From assembly GCA_009692185.1 (NCBI GenBank), contig SHZT01000004.1, positions 1 to 64,000 of the forward strand: 64,000 nucleotides of DNA. The letters are read 5' to 3'. A program made the translations under genes and the position numbers. The notes under the pieces are model-generated. The model ran no database searches. It was not told the DNA's origin and worked only from the letters and a program-made list of their open reading frames with translations. Below are positions 39,457 through 50,696 of this stretch, in pieces. Numbering within the stretch: the stretch's first letter is position 1; every line of letters starts with the position of its first letter. This stretch comes from Gemmatimonadota bacterium (GTDB taxonomy: Bacteria > Gemmatimonadota > Gemmatimonadetes > Gemmatimonadales > GWC2-71-9).

Positions 39457-41072
39457 CGCAGAGCAGCCGTCAGCACCTTTCCGTCAATCTCTCCGGTCGG
39501 CGTGATGCCGAGCAGACGGGCCAGCGTCGCGGCCAAATCCGCCGTCGCGACCCGCTCCCCATGCTGGCCACCCACCACCCCGAAACCCGCGAACACCAGC
39601 GGCACGTGCGTGTCGTAGTCGTACGCTGACCCGTGGCTCGTGCCGAACCGGCTGCTGGCCAGGTAGACCATCGGCTTGAACCGGAGGAGAACGTCTGGCG
39701 ACCGGCCCTTGAAGTACGAGTGCCGGAACTGCTCGTAGTACTCCCGGCTACTTCCGCTCCCCGTTTCCATTTCCGTGGCCGTGAACGCATCCGCCACGAA
39801 CGAAATTTGCCGGAACCGGGCGGCCACCGCGCCCTGGAGGGCCGCCTCGTTGATGCCTTTTGCCTTGGCGGCCGAGTAGTGCAGCAATAATCCCTCGGCA
39901 TACCCGGCGAGCAGCGGGCCGCTCAAGCCGAGTTGCGCCGCCACCTCGTCCTGGGCCTGGTTGAATACCGGGTTCGCCTCGGAGGTCAGGACCCGCCGGG
40001 TCGCCTCGCCGTGCCGGGCGAGTTCCTCGGGAAGGGGCTGGGCGCCGTGGTCGGCCGACAGGACGACGGTGTACCGGTCGCGGCCAACGGTCTGGTCAAG
40101 GAACGCGAAGAAATCCGCCAGGTACCCGTCCAGGCGCAGGTAGTAGTCCTCGGCCTCCTGGGAGAACGGGCCGTACCGGTGACCGACGTAGTCGGCCGCG
40201 GAGCAGGAGACCCAGAGAATGTCCGGCGTGTTGTCCTGCCCCATATGCTCGCGGCGGGCCAGTTCCGCGGCGAACCGGAGCGTGACCTCGTCCGCGAACG
40301 GCGTGTACTTGATCTCCGTGTTTGACTTGCCGTTGGTAGCCACGCTCGTGAGCAGGTGTGGGAACGTGACGTGCACCCCGTCGAACTCCTCGGGGACGGA
40401 GTCGGCCGAAGAGGCCGAGTAGGCGTCAGCGGCCAGCAACCGGGTCCAACCGGTGGCGAAATACTTCTCCATGGGCCGAGTCAGGTTGAACGAGTCCACC
40501 CACGCGGGAACGTTCCTGGCGTAGTAGGTGGATGTGACGTAGTTCCCGTTGTCGTCGTACCAGAACGCGCCGTCTGGCTTCTGACCTCCCATGAGGACCG
40601 CGGCGCGGTCCTTCACCGCCACGGAAAACACCTTGCTGCGCGGCGAGGCGCGCTTGAGCCAGTCGCCCAGAGCGTTGGTCTTCAGCCGACGGGGGGATTT
40701 CCCCACGGCGCGCGCGCCCCCAACGGCCTGGGTCTTCTCGTCATCAACCGAGTAGATCGTTCGTCCTTCGGCCCGCTCGAACCAGTCGTTTGCGATGATT
40801 CCGCTGCGGGAGGGGAAACTGCCGGTGGAGAGCGTGGCATGGCCGGGCGCCGTCTCGGTGCCGGCGTGGTTGTGATGCGCGTCCGTGAAGACGGCCCCTT
40901 CCTTGATCAGCCGGGCGAGCCCGCCGTGATACAGCTCGGGGAACCGGGTGAGGAAGTCCGCGCGCATCTGGTCCACTGCCACGACGACCACCAGCCGCGG
41001 ACGGACTGGCGCCTGGGCAGTCGGGGCGGCGACGAGGAATGTTCCGGTGAGCAGGACGGCCAATGCGCGCAT
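39453..41072 (-). CDS. Secreted alkaline-phosphatase-superfamily phosphodiesterase (PafA/NPP-like)
   Basis: 539 residues with a signal peptide (RALAVLLTGTFLVAAPTAQA). Metal-binding Asp in VVVVAVDQMRADFLTRF; the threonine nucleophile region is NHAGTETAPGHATLSTGSFP. Later metal ligands are in VVLSADHGAQPLPEE and HGSAYDYDTHVPLVFAG. Threonine rather than serine is typical of PafA-like monoesterases and nucleotide pyrophosphatases. It probably releases phosphate outside the cytoplasm, consistent with other phosphate-scavenging genes here. Confidence 0.88.
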   Translation of the reverse strand: MRALAVLLTGTFLVAAPTAQAPVRPRLVVVVAVDQMRADFLTRFPELYHGGLARLIKEGAVFTDAHHNHAGTETAPGHATLSTGSFPSRSGIIANDWFERAEGRTIYSVDDEKTQAVGGARAVGKSPRRLKTNALGDWLKRASPRSKVFSVAVKDRAAVLMGGQKPDGAFWYDDNGNYVTSTYYARNVPAWVDSFNLTRPMEKYFATGWTRLLAADAYSASSADSVPEEFDGVHVTFPHLLTSVATNGKSNTEIKYTPFADEVTLRFAAELARREHMGQDNTPDILWVSCSAADYVGHRYGPFSQEAEDYYLRLDGYLADFFAFLDQTVGRDRYTVVLSADHGAQPLPEELARHGEATRRVLTSEANPVFNQAQDEVAAQLGLSGPLLAGYAEGLLLHYSAAKAKGINEAALQGAVAARFRQISFVADAFTATEMETGSGSSREYYEQFRHSYFKGRSPDVLLRFKPMVYLASSRFGTSHGSAYDYDTHVPLVFAGFGVVGGQHGERVATADLAATLARLLGITPTGEIDGKVLTAALR

Positions 41073-41124
41073 GTTGTTTTCCGTATGGGTTGAGTGACTA
41101 CCGGTGTACCACCGGGACTGGGAA

Positions 41125-42354
41125 TCAGTTCCGGTAGATCCGCCCGTCCTTCATGACGAACCGCACGGCCTCGATGGCGGCGATGTTCTCGGTCGGGTCT
41201 CCCGTCACCGCGACGAGATCGGCGAGGTAGCCCGCCTTGATCTGGCCCAGGTCTTCTGACCGGCTGAGGATCTTCGCGCTCACGGCGGTCGCGGCAAGCA
41301 GGGCCTGCGCCGGCGTCATGCCGAACTTCACCATCAACTCGATTTCCTTGTAATTCGTTCCGTGCGCGAACACGCCGACGTCGCTCCCGCAGCCGATGAT
41401 CACGCCGTTCTTCATGGCCAGTTGAAATGCCTGCCGGGCCCGTTCCCCCGAGACCGCGAGGGTCGGCAGGTAGGCCACGCCGCGCTCCGCCATGAGCTTG
41501 AAGACCTCGTCGGTGCCGTTGGTGCCGTGCTCGATCGTGCTGACGCCGGCCAGGACCGCGCGCCGCATGCCTTCCGCCGTCGCGGCGTGCGCCGCGACCA
41601 TCCGCCCGGCGCTATGCGCCTCGGCCACCAGCGCCTGGAGTTCCTCGAGACTGAACGTGGGCGTGGCGGCTCCATTGGGCCCCCGCCGGTAGTCCGCGTA
41701 CACCTTGATCCAGTCGGCGCCGTGTCCAGCCTGTTCCCGGACGGCCTTGAGAATCTCGGGAATGCCACTCGCTTCCTGGGCGCCATTGGGTGGATTGAAC
41801 TCCGGCGCGAAGCCGAGCGGTCCGGGTCCGTAGCTCGCGGTCGCGACAATCGCGAGCGTCGCCACGAACATTCGCGGGCCGGGAATCCGGCCTTCATTGA
41901 TGGCCTGCCGGATGGACAGGTCCGCATAGCCCGCCCCCTCGGTCCCCAAGTCCCGCAACGTGGTGAATCCGGACACCAGCGTGCTCTCGGCGTGGATCAC
42001 AGCCGCGATCGTGCGGTATGCCGCGGCCTCCTTGAGCACCTGGTCGTTCCACACGGCCTCGGTGTACGGGTGCAGGAACACATGCGAGTGAAGGTCCATG
42101 AGGCCCGGCAGGAGCGTGGTGCCCGGCAGGTCGATGGTCTTCGCGCCGGCCGGAGCGCGAATGCCCGCGGTCGGCCCGGCCGCGGTGATCTTGTTTCCCT
42201 CGACGACCACGCTCCACCCGCTGTGCATCGCCTCGGACGTCGCGTCGAAGACGCGGTCGGGCTTGAGGACGAACGACGTGGCTGGCGGGGCAGGGCGCTG
42301 CTGCGACATCGCCGCCGAAGAGGTGAACAAGATGCCCAGCAAGAGCCTTCTCAT
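41125..42354 (-). CDS. Secreted amidohydrolase (imidazolonepropionase/prolidase-like)
   Basis: 409 residues from ATG 42354, which overlaps the VOC gene stop (ATGA). Signal [18 protein letters not shown]. Amidohydrolase motifs: HxH in [15 protein letters not shown], lysine in DWIKVYADY, histidines in [11 protein letters not shown] and TIEHGTNG, and catalytic Asp in [12 protein letters not shown]. Related to Xaa-Pro/Xaa-Arg dipeptidase-type metal hydrolases. Together with the neighbouring M20 peptidase it suggests peptide or amide scavenging in the periplasm. Confidence 0.87.
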   Translation of the reverse strand: MRRLLLGILFTSSAAMSQQRPAPPATSFVLKPDRVFDATSEAMHSGWSVVVEGNKITAAGPTAGIRAPAGAKTIDLPGTTLLPGLMDLHSHVFLHPYTEAVWNDQVLKEAAAYRTIAAVIHAESTLVSGFTTLRDLGTEGAGYADLSIRQAINEGRIPGPRMFVATLAIVATASYGPGPLGFAPEFNPPNGAQEASGIPEILKAVREQAGHGADWIKVYADYRRGPNGAATPTFSLEELQALVAEAHSAGRMVAAHAATAEGMRRAVLAGVSTIEHGTNGTDEVFKLMAERGVAYLPTLAVSGERARQAFQLAMKNGVIIGCGSDVGVFAHGTNYKEIELMVKFGMTPAQALLAATAVSAKILSRSEDLGQIKAGYLADLVAVTGDPTENIAAIEAVRFVMKDGRIYRN

Positions 42355-43142
42355 GACTCCTCCTCGATGATGCCTATCCTGGTCCCGTTCAGGCGGGCGG
42401 GATCGAACCACAGCGCCGGCCGGCCGAGCCAGGTTCCACGGGTCGTGGGCAGGCGTCGTGCTGACTCCGCCAGGTCCTTGCTGCGAAGAATGATCGCAGC
42501 CGGGCATTCGCCGAAAGCATTCAGCCGGTCGTTCAGCCAGGTCCCAGGGCCGGCGGGAGCGGCTATGGACACGGGCGCAACCCGAAAGCTTGAGATGATC
42601 GCGTCGAAGGCCGGGTCCGGCTGAGTGACGCGTGGTACCCAGTCGTACACCTGCTCGAACATCGCGACGGTCCACGCAGCGTTCCGGACACCGATCACCA
42701 CGGAAGCGATGCCGGTCAACTCGGTCCCCGTTACGCTGGCCGACGGCTGGACCCGCAGCGCTCGCGGCGTCCGGTCTTCTATAAGGAATGGGAGGACTGT
42801 TCCCGGCGGTCCATCGTCGGGGAACGCCAGGTCCCATTCCACCCGCGTACCGTCCGGCCGTGCTCGGTGATAGGGCAGGGGTCCGCGAGCCGGAACACCC
42901 ACTGACCGGAGCCGGTCGCATTCGGCGCCGATGTCGGTAACCCGGGCGCACCAGCCACAGGGACCGGCGTCGCCCGCGATGTGGTCCGGCCACCACGGCG
43001 AGCGAGCACCGGGTTCGACTGTCGAGATCAGCTCGATGTACGAGCCGTCGTCGAACCCGACCAGCGCCATGTGTGTGATGCCGTTCGAATGCACGCCACC
43101 GTAGTCGGCGATCAACCCGACCGAGGCGAATACTGCCCGCAA
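42351..43142 (-). CDS. Glyoxalase-like VOC domain protein
   Basis: 263 residues from TTG 43142. Two VOC half-domains: [26 protein letters not shown], and later [19 protein letters not shown]. Family-typical sequence continues upstream in the same frame ([14 protein letters not shown], to ~43187), but no ATG/GTG/TTG precedes it, so either an unusual start is used or the start was lost. The substrate is unknown. It sits between the M20 peptidase and the amidohydrolase. Confidence 0.7.
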   Translation of the reverse strand: MRAVFASVGLIADYGGVHSNGITHMALVGFDDGSYIELISTVEPGARSPWWPDHIAGDAGPCGWCARVTDIGAECDRLRSVGVPARGPLPYHRARPDGTRVEWDLAFPDDGPPGTVLPFLIEDRTPRALRVQPSASVTGTELTGIASVVIGVRNAAWTVAMFEQVYDWVPRVTQPDPAFDAIISSFRVAPVSIAAPAGPGTWLNDRLNAFGECPAAIILRSKDLAESARRLPTTRGTWLGRPALWFDPARLNGTRIGIIEEES

Positions 43143-43188
43143 CCGGTCAAGGCTCGAGCCGGCGACGGTGACATGATCGATTCGGACC

Positions 43189-44586
43189 CTATTGGACGTA
43201 GCGCAGGACGTCGAACAGGTAATGGACGCCGAACCCCAGGCTCTCGATACTCACGCGCTCGTCGTTGCCGTGCACACCCTGCTGCTCGATGGCTTTTTCC
43301 GTCTTGAACGGGTCGAACCCGTACGTGATGATGCCCAGCCCGCGGTACACTGGCCGGTCCGTCGCTCCCGTAAGCATGGGCGTAGTGACCAGCGCATCCG
43401 GGTCCCGCTCACGGGCCGCCCGCTCGATCGCACGGAACAGGTCGGTGTCAATCGGGTTCTCCAGCGGCGTCTTGGGCGCCAGCAGGGGCGACCAATGCAC
43501 CGCGGTATCGCCCACGATTCGCTGGAGCGTGGCAAGGAGCTCGGCAGGATCGGTGTTCGGCAGGAGGCGAATGTCGATCTCCGCGGTGGCCTCCGCCGGG
43601 ATGACGTTGGTCTTGTTGGATGCGTTGAGGACCGTGAGCGAGATCGTGTTGCGCAGGATCGCGTTCCAGTACACGTCGGACAGGATCCAGGCGCGCGCGG
43701 CGGAGTCGGCCACGGCCGACTGCACGTCTGCCAGCCACGCGCGCTTTTGCCCCGTGTACGTGCGGGAAATGTCCCGGAAATACTTTTGCACCCCGGGGGT
43801 CGCGTGGAGAGGCGTTTCGTAGCGCGCGATGCGGTCGAGCGCGGCGATGAGTCGCGGCACCGGGTTCTGGCGGGTGGGCCGCGAGCCATGCGACGGCGTT
43901 CCCTTGACTGTGACCTTCTGCCAGAAGGTCCGCTTCTCGGCGATGCCGACGCCGTAGTACCCGAGCATCCCGTTCTCCACCAGGTTCCCGCCGCCCTCGG
44001 TCATCAGGAACTCGACATCCTGGAGCAGGTCCGCGTGGCGGTTCACGAACGTCGCGACGCCGGTCGAGCCCAGCTCCTCGTCGGCGTTGCCGATGAACAC
44101 GATGTCCCGCGTGAGCGGCACGCCGCTCCGTTTGAGCGCCAGCAGGGCCATGAGCTGGACGATGCCCTCGCCCTTCATGTCGAGCGCGCCTCGGCCCCAG
44201 ACGTACCCGTCCTTCACCAGCCCGGCGAAGGGCTCGACGCTCCAGTACTGCGGCGTCACCGGGACGACGTCCAGGTGATTCACCAGTGCGATCGCACGCT
44301 TGGCGCCGGTGCCCTTGAACCGCGCGTACAGGTTCGCCCGGTTGGCCCCCAACTCTGCCGTATCCAGGATCTGGGCGGGGATTCCCTCACGCTCGAGAAC
44401 GGCCTTCAGGAACTTCGCGGCGGCGAGCTCGTTCCCCGGCGGGTTGGTGGTGTTGACCTTGAGGTAGTCGGAGAGGAGCCGGACGGTTTCATCACGTACG
44501 GCATTCCAGTCAACAGGCTTTTGCTGAGCGAAGGCGCTTCCGGCCGCGAGGATCGTCGCGAAGGCGACGGCGATGACAATCCGCAA
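43189..44586 (-). CDS. Secreted M20-family zinc peptidase
   Basis: 465 residues from TTG 44586; signal peptide RIVIAVAFATILAAGSAFAQ. M20 motifs: LVNHLDVVPV (His/Asp), GRGALDMKGEG (bridging Asp), NADEELGSTG (catalytic and ligand Glu pair), TEGGG, and the C-terminal HGNDERVS histidine. A dimerisation insert lies between. It is a carboxypeptidase/aminoacylase-like dizinc hydrolase exported to the periplasm. Its TAG stop lies just before the VOC homology. Confidence 0.9.
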   Translation of the reverse strand: MRIVIAVAFATILAAGSAFAQQKPVDWNAVRDETVRLLSDYLKVNTTNPPGNELAAAKFLKAVLEREGIPAQILDTAELGANRANLYARFKGTGAKRAIALVNHLDVVPVTPQYWSVEPFAGLVKDGYVWGRGALDMKGEGIVQLMALLALKRSGVPLTRDIVFIGNADEELGSTGVATFVNRHADLLQDVEFLMTEGGGNLVENGMLGYYGVGIAEKRTFWQKVTVKGTPSHGSRPTRQNPVPRLIAALDRIARYETPLHATPGVQKYFRDISRTYTGQKRAWLADVQSAVADSAARAWILSDVYWNAILRNTISLTVLNASNKTNVIPAEATAEIDIRLLPNTDPAELLATLQRIVGDTAVHWSPLLAPKTPLENPIDTDLFRAIERAARERDPDALVTTPMLTGATDRPVYRGLGIITYGFDPFKTEKAIEQQGVHGNDERVSIESLGFGVHYLFDVLRYVQ

Positions 44587-44592
44587 TGTGAC

Positions 44593-44988
44593 CTACTTCC
44601 TCAGGTACGCATCGGTCTTGTTGAGCCAATCCTGCCGGGGCGGGCTGAACACGTCCACATCGAGTGTGTCTTCCACGGCGTGCGCCTCGTGCCAGACGTT
44701 GGACGGGATGTGCAGCACTTCGCCCGCGCTCACGGTAATCACGTTCTTCCCGTCGGGGCCCAGGAAAAACTTGAGGGCTCCCTCGAGGATGTAGGTCAGC
44801 TGTTCGTTCTCATGCTGATGCTTCGGGACGATGCATCCCTTCTTGATGTACACGTGGGCCAGCATCATGCGCTCGCCCGTGACGAGCCGGCGGGAAAGCT
44901 GGTCCGACACTTTTTCCTTGGGCATGTCGTTCCAGCGGTAGAACGTGCAACCGGCGAGATCAGACACCAATCCTCCTTGTTTCGTCAT
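44593..44988 (-). CDS. Small cupin-domain protein
   Basis: 131 residues. Single cupin_2 barrel: motif 1 PKHQHENEQLTYILEG (metal His/Glu) and motif 2 VLHIPSNVWHEAHAV. Cytosolic, no signal. It overlaps the greA stop (ATGA), so it is translated from the greA message. Function unknown. Confidence 0.85.
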   Translation of the reverse strand: MTKQGGLVSDLAGCTFYRWNDMPKEKVSDQLSRRLVTGERMMLAHVYIKKGCIVPKHQHENEQLTYILEGALKFFLGPDGKNVITVSAGEVLHIPSNVWHEAHAVEDTLDVDVFSPPRQDWLNKTDAYLRK

Positions 44989-45461
44989 TCATCGATTTGT
45001 TCATGAAACGTCCGGAGTTCGACGATCTTGAGCTTCCGGGGGCCTGCGGGTAGTTGCACCGTAACCGTGTCGCCTTTTTTCCGGTCCAGCAGCGCCCGCC
45101 CAATCGGCGAGGCCACCGAGATCTGGCCGCCTTCGAAATCCATCGCGTCGGAGATCACCAGGTCGTACGTCTCTTTTTCCTTGGTGGCCTGGTCCACCAC
45201 TGCCACCCGCGAGCCGAGCCCCACGCATCCCCTGGGGATCTTGGTCAGGTCGATCGAGGAAAGCTTGGAGAGCCGGTTGCGGAGGTGGGACAGCCGCGCC
45301 TGCACGAATACCTGCCGTTCCCGGGCGGCGTGATAGTCGCCGTTCTCCTTCAGGTCGCCCAGCTGGACCGCCGTCTTGAGCGTTGCCGGCAGGGTCACGT
45401 TCAACTCGTGGTTGAGCGCCTCGACCTCCGCTTGGAGCTTTTGTTTGATCGCTTCAATCAT
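44985..45461 (-). CDS. greA: Transcription elongation factor GreA/GreB
   Basis: 158 residues from ATG 45461; a longer in-frame start at 45542 would overlap the terminator hairpin and is unlikely. N-terminal antiparallel coiled coil with the tip motif LGDLKENGDYHAARERQ, which carries the acidic residues that enter the RNA polymerase channel. The C-terminal FKBP-like domain has ISVASPIGRALLDRKKGDTV. It rescues backtracked polymerase by stimulating transcript cleavage. Confidence 0.92.
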   Translation of the reverse strand: MIEAIKQKLQAEVEALNHELNVTLPATLKTAVQLGDLKENGDYHAARERQVFVQARLSHLRNRLSKLSSIDLTKIPRGCVGLGSRVAVVDQATKEKETYDLVISDAMDFEGGQISVASPIGRALLDRKKGDTVTVQLPAGPRKLKIVELRTFHEQIDE

Positions 45462-45545
45462 GCCCGGCTCCGGAAATTGCGGGGGTGAAACCAGAGCCCG
45501 CCGCGCGATTGGCTGCGCGGCGGGCGATGTCGGAACATACAAAAC

Positions 45546-45575
45546 AACCCCCTCTCCCGTTAGGGAGAGGGGGTT
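45546..45575 (-). terminator. Intrinsic terminator after degP
   Basis: Perfect 13-bp stem (45546-45558 with 45563-45575) and a 4-base loop. Read leftwards it is followed by GTTTTGT. It lies 27 bases past the degP stop and before greA. The CT-rich stem also resembles a widespread REP-like hairpin. Confidence 0.85.
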
Positions 45576-45601
45576 GGGGGTGAGGCGGGGGTGAGGGTTG
45601 G

Positions 45602-47185
<1,584 letters not shown>

Positions 47186-47209
47186 GGTTTTCTGCTCCAG
47201 TATGAGCGC

Positions 47210-49159
47210 CTAGTTCTTTGAATCGTCGACGATCTCGTAGTCCGCGTCAACGACGTCCTTCTTGTCCGCTTCAGTCTTGCCGCCGGCCGCGCCGGTCGTT
47301 CCCGCATCGGCGCCGGGTGCTGCTCCTTCGGCCGGTGCGCCGGCCGCGTCTGCGCCGGGAGCGGCCTTGTACACCGAAGCCCCGGCCGCCGAATACGCCT
47401 GCGTCAACTCCTCCAGCGCCTTCTCGATTTCAGCGGTCGCGCCGGACCGGAGCCCCTTCTTGCCTTCGTCGATGGCCGCGTTCAGGCGGTCGCGGAGGCT
47501 CTGCTCGACCCGGTCCGCCCAGTCCTTGGAGTTCTTTTCGACGTCGTAGATCATAGTGTCGAGGCGGTTCCGTCGCTCGATTTCTTCACGGCGCTTCTTG
47601 TCGTCCTGCGCATGCTCTTCGGCCGACTTGACCATTTTCTGGATGTCCGCCTCGGTCATGCCGCTCGACGCCTCGATCCGGATCTTCTGTTCCTTGTTCG
47701 TCGCCTTGTCCTTGGCCGATACGTGCAGGATGCCGTTGGCGTCGATGTCGAACGTGACCTCGACCTGCGGCATGCCGCGCGGCGCGGGCGGCAGGCCAGT
47801 CAGCTGGAACCGGCCGATTGTGCGGTTGTCCTGCGCCAGGTCCCGCTCGCCCTGCAGGACGTGGATCTCGACCGTCGTCTGGCTGTCCTCGGCGGTGGAG
47901 AACACTTCCGTCCGCTTGGTCGGGATCGTCGTGTTCCGCGGAATGAGGACCGTGGTGACCCCGCCGAGCGTCTCGATACCCAGTGACAACGGCGTCACGT
48001 CGAGCAGGAGGACGTCCTTCACGTCGCCGGAGAGCACGCCGCCCTGGATCGCGGCTCCGATGGCCACGACTTCGTCCGGGTTCACGCCCTTGTGGGGTTC
48101 CTTCCCGAAGAAGGCCTTCACGATTTCCTGGACCTTGGGCATGCGCGTCTGGCCGCCCACCAGGATCACTTCGTCAATTGACTTGGGGTCGAGCCCGGCG
48201 TCCTTGAGGGCCTGCTGCATGGGCGGAATGGTCCGCTGCACCAGGTCATCCACCAGCTGCTCCAGCTTGGAGCGCGACAGCGAGTAGTTCAGGTGCTTGG
48301 GGCCCGCCTGGTCCGCAGTGATGAACGGCAGGTTGATGTCCGTTTGCATGACGCTGGACAATTCCATTTTGGCCTTTTCTGCCCCCTCCTTCAGGCGCTG
48401 GAGGGCCATGGCGTCCTTGGACAGGTCGATGCCCTGGTCCTTCTTGAACTCGGTCACCAGCCAGTCGATGACGCGCTGGTCGAAGTCGTCACCGCCCAGG
48501 TGCGTGTCGCCGTTCGTGCTCTTTACCTCGAACACGCCTTCGGCCAGCTCCAGGACTGATATGTCGTACGTGCCGCCCCCCAGGTCGAACACGGCGACCT
48601 TCTCTTCCTTCTTCTTGTCGAGACCGTAGGCCAGCGCTGCCGCCGTCGGCTCGTTGATGATGCGCAGCACGTCGAGCCCGGCGATCCGGCCGGCGTCCTT
48701 CGTGGCCTGCCGCTGGGCGTCGTTGAAATACGCGGGGACCGTGATGACGGCCTTCTCGACCTTGTGGCCGAGGTAGTCTTCCGCCGTCTGCTTCATCTTC
48801 TGGAGGATCATCGCGGAGATTTCGGGTGGCGTGTACGACTTGCCGGAGATATCAACGGCCACCAGTTCATTCGGCCCGCTTTGGACCTTGTACGGAACCC
48901 GCTTGCTCTCCTCGGGCACCTCGGCGATGCGGCGGCCCATGAAGCGCTTGATGGAGAAGACGGTGTTCTTGGGGTTGGTGACGGCCTGGCGCTTGGCCAC
49001 CTGCCCGACCAGCCGCTCCCCGTCCTTGGTGAATGCCACAACCGAAGGCGTAGTCCGGCCACCTTCCGAGTTGGGAATCACGATGGGGTCGCCCCCCTCC
49101 ATGATCGCCACAACGGAGTTGGTCGTCCCGAGGTCGATACCGATGACTTTCTGCCCCAT
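47210..49159 (-). CDS. dnaK: Chaperone protein DnaK (Hsp70)
   Basis: 649 residues. Starts [20 protein letters not shown]; ATPase signatures [15 protein letters not shown] and [14 protein letters not shown]; substrate-binding domain and lid follow, ending in an Ala/Gly linker and the [12 protein letters not shown] tail common to DnaK. No grpE, dnaJ or hrcA is in the window and no CIRCE element is seen upstream. Confidence 0.98.
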   Translation of the reverse strand: MGQKVIGIDLGTTNSVVAIMEGGDPIVIPNSEGGRTTPSVVAFTKDGERLVGQVAKRQAVTNPKNTVFSIKRFMGRRIAEVPEESKRVPYKVQSGPNELVAVDISGKSYTPPEISAMILQKMKQTAEDYLGHKVEKAVITVPAYFNDAQRQATKDAGRIAGLDVLRIINEPTAAALAYGLDKKKEEKVAVFDLGGGTYDISVLELAEGVFEVKSTNGDTHLGGDDFDQRVIDWLVTEFKKDQGIDLSKDAMALQRLKEGAEKAKMELSSVMQTDINLPFITADQAGPKHLNYSLSRSKLEQLVDDLVQRTIPPMQQALKDAGLDPKSIDEVILVGGQTRMPKVQEIVKAFFGKEPHKGVNPDEVVAIGAAIQGGVLSGDVKDVLLLDVTPLSLGIETLGGVTTVLIPRNTTIPTKRTEVFSTAEDSQTTVEIHVLQGERDLAQDNRTIGRFQLTGLPPAPRGMPQVEVTFDIDANGILHVSAKDKATNKEQKIRIEASSGMTEADIQKMVKSAEEHAQDDKKRREEIERRNRLDTMIYDVEKNSKDWADRVEQSLRDRLNAAIDEGKKGLRSGATAEIEKALEELTQAYSAAGASVYKAAPGADAAGAPAEGAAPGADAGTTGAAGGKTEADKKDVVDADYEIVDDSKN

Positions 49160-49236
49160 GCCTTCGCTCCTGACAAAAGGAAAGATGCGTGTTCGTGCTT
49201 GATGGTCGCTAAAGCAAACGTCGTACCACGTTATGG

Positions 49237-49260
49237 TGCCACTTTGGCAGGTAACTGGCA
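49237..49260. promoter_or_regulatory. TGGCA repeats upstream of dnaK
   Basis: TGCCA-CTT-TGGCA (49237-49249) is a perfect dyad, followed by another TGGCA at 49256-49260, in the 170-base gap between dnaK and the rhomboid gene. Not a CIRCE element. It may be a binding site for an unidentified regulator. Confidence 0.25.
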
Positions 49261-49296
49261 GAGCGTAGTGTTGTCAGGCAGTAGCAGGCTAAGTAA

Positions 49297-49325
49297 TTGA
49301 CCTACATGCATTTCTGAGCTAGTAT
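49297..49325 (+). promoter_or_regulatory. Sigma70-type promoter for the rhomboid-microcompartment gene run
   Basis: TTGACC (49297-49302), a 17-base spacer and TAGTAT (49320-49325). A start 6-8 bases downstream falls on the GTG start codon at 49331, suggesting a leaderless message. No Shine-Dalgarno sequence is present. Confidence 0.6.
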
Positions 49326-49330
49326 AGGCC

Positions 49331-50113
49331 GTGTTTCCGTACCGCGACGACAACCCGACTCTCCAGACCCCGTTTGTCACAGTCGGGGTGATCATACTGA
49401 CGTCGGTCGTCTGGCTCCTGGTTCAGGGGGGCGGCAGCGACCCCGCCCTCGGCCGGTCGGTATGTGAGCTTGGCGCGATCCCGGGCGAGCTGCTCGGCCG
49501 AGTAGCGGCCGGCACGACCGTACCGATTGGTCCGCAACTCTCCTGCGTGCTGACTGACACGCCGCACTGGTACACGGTCGTGTCATCCGTATTCCTTCAT
49601 GGCGGCTGGCTGCATCTCATCGGCAACATGTGGTTCCTGTGGATCTTCGGGAACAACGTGGAAGATTCCATGGGACACGTCCGATTTGTGGTGTTCTACC
49701 TCGTCTGCGGAGTGCTGGCGGCCCTCGCCCAGATCTATGCCAGCCCGGCGTCCGCGATCCCAATGGTCGGCGCATCGGGCGCCATCTCCGGAATCATGGG
49801 GGCGTACGTGGTTCTCTACCCGCGGGTCCGGGTGCACCTGATCGTCTGGTTAGGATTCTGGGTGACGACCGTCGCGGTGCCGGCGTACTTGATGCTCCTC
49901 TACTGGGCGTTGGTGCAGCTTCTCGGGAGCCTGCCGGCGCTGGGTCAGAGCACCGCGCAGGGCGGCGTGGCATTCCTGGCGCACCTCGGCGGGTTCGTAG
50001 TTGGCGCCGTGTTGATCCGCGCGTTCACCCGCACGGAACTGGTTGACGCTCACCGCCGGCATATTCTCGCCGTCAGCTCGGGCGCTCCATGGCAGCGGAA
50101 TCCTTGGGAGTGA
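49331..50113 (+). CDS. Rhomboid-family intramembrane serine protease
   Basis: 260 residues from GTG 49331. Six or so membrane helices. Rhomboid features: SVFLHGGWLHLIGNMWFLWIFG (conserved HxxxN region), catalytic serine in VGASGAISGIMGAY, and catalytic histidine in FLAHLGGFVVG. It cleaves membrane proteins within the bilayer. Located 4 bases before the first microcompartment vertex gene, with which it is probably co-transcribed; a functional link is not obvious. Confidence 0.9.
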   Translation: MFPYRDDNPTLQTPFVTVGVIILTSVVWLLVQGGGSDPALGRSVCELGAIPGELLGRVAAGTTVPIGPQLSCVLTDTPHWYTVVSSVFLHGGWLHLIGNMWFLWIFGNNVEDSMGHVRFVVFYLVCGVLAALAQIYASPASAIPMVGASGAISGIMGAYVVLYPRVRVHLIVWLGFWVTTVAVPAYLMLLYWALVQLLGSLPALGQSTAQGGVAFLAHLGGFVVGAVLIRAFTRTELVDAHRRHILAVSSGAPWQRNPWE

Positions 50114-50117
50114 CCTC

Positions 50118-50417
50118 GTGTACCTGGCCCGCATAGTCGGCCGAGTGGTCGCGACGGTGAAGCAGGACACGCTCAAGGCGCAGCCCTTGCAGTGGATCCA
50201 GCCGATCGATGCCGCGGGCAAGGATCACGGAAAGCCCATCGTGGCCGTGGATCCCATCGGCCTCGGGCCCGACGAGGTGTGCTACTACATCACCGCACGA
50301 GAAGCGACGCTCTCCCTATCGGAGACATTCGTGGCGGTGGATGCCAGCATCGTCGGCAAGGTAGATCGGGTGGATTTGGCAAACGGGGAAAAGGGAAAAG
50401 GGAAAGGGGAAAAGTAG
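50118..50417 (+). CDS. Bacterial microcompartment vertex protein (EutN/CcmL, BMC-P), copy 1
   Basis: 99 residues from GTG 50118 with GGGAG upstream. Pfam EutN_CcmL pattern: VYLARIVGRVVATVKQDTLK, QPLQWIQPIDAAGK, VAVDPIGLGPDEVCYYITAR and the C-terminal VDASIVGKVDRVDL. These pentamers cap the vertices of microcompartment shells. The last residues (NGEKGKGKGEK) come from a simple purine repeat and are not part of the fold. It is followed after 3 bases by a second EutN gene. Confidence 0.9.
   Translation: MYLARIVGRVVATVKQDTLKAQPLQWIQPIDAAGKDHGKPIVAVDPIGLGPDEVCYYITAREATLSLSETFVAVDASIVGKVDRVDLANGEKGKGKGEK
50385..50414. repeat. Purine simple repeat (GGGAAAA)n at the end of vertex gene 1
   Basis: A 30-base all-purine tract made of about four GGGAAAA-like units with slight variation, directly before the TAG stop. 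It encodes an EKGKGKGEK tail. Length change would alter the stop and the spacing to the next gene. Confidence 0.8.
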
Positions 50418-50420
50418 GAC

Positions 50421-50696
50421 TTGTACCTGGCGCGGGTGGTTGGCAGCGTGGTCTCCACGCACAAGAATGAGCGGCTGGTCGGCAAGAAGCTCTTGCTGGT
50501 GCAGCGGCTCGATCTTGACGACAAGCCGGACGGCTCGGTCGAGGTGATTGCGCTGGACGTCGTGGACGCAGGCGAGGGAGACAAGGTCCTGGTCGTGCAG
50601 GAAGGCAGTTCGGCCCGCACGATTTTCAACGACCAGAAGATCCCGGTTCAGGCGGTGATTGTGGGAGTTGTGGATCGGGTGGACATAGAGAGATAA
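50421..50696 (+). CDS. Bacterial microcompartment vertex protein (EutN/CcmL, BMC-P), copy 2
   Basis: 91 residues from TTG 50421. The whole length fits one EutN/CcmL domain: MYLARVVGSVVSTHKNERLV, KKLLLVQRLDLDDKPDG, VEVIALDVVDAGEGDKVLVV, and the end AVIVGVVDRVDIER. It is clearly divergent from copy 1, as in shells that use several BMC-P paralogues. Hexamer/trimer shell proteins (BMC-H/T) are not in the window. Confidence 0.92.
   Translation: MYLARVVGSVVSTHKNERLVGKKLLLVQRLDLDDKPDGSVEVIALDVVDAGEGDKVLVVQEGSSARTIFNDQKIPVQAVIVGVVDRVDIER

Noticed and set aside
43192-45006. 604-codon plus-strand frame across M20 peptidase and cupin genes
   Set aside because: Antisense to two recognisable proteins and carries no motif.
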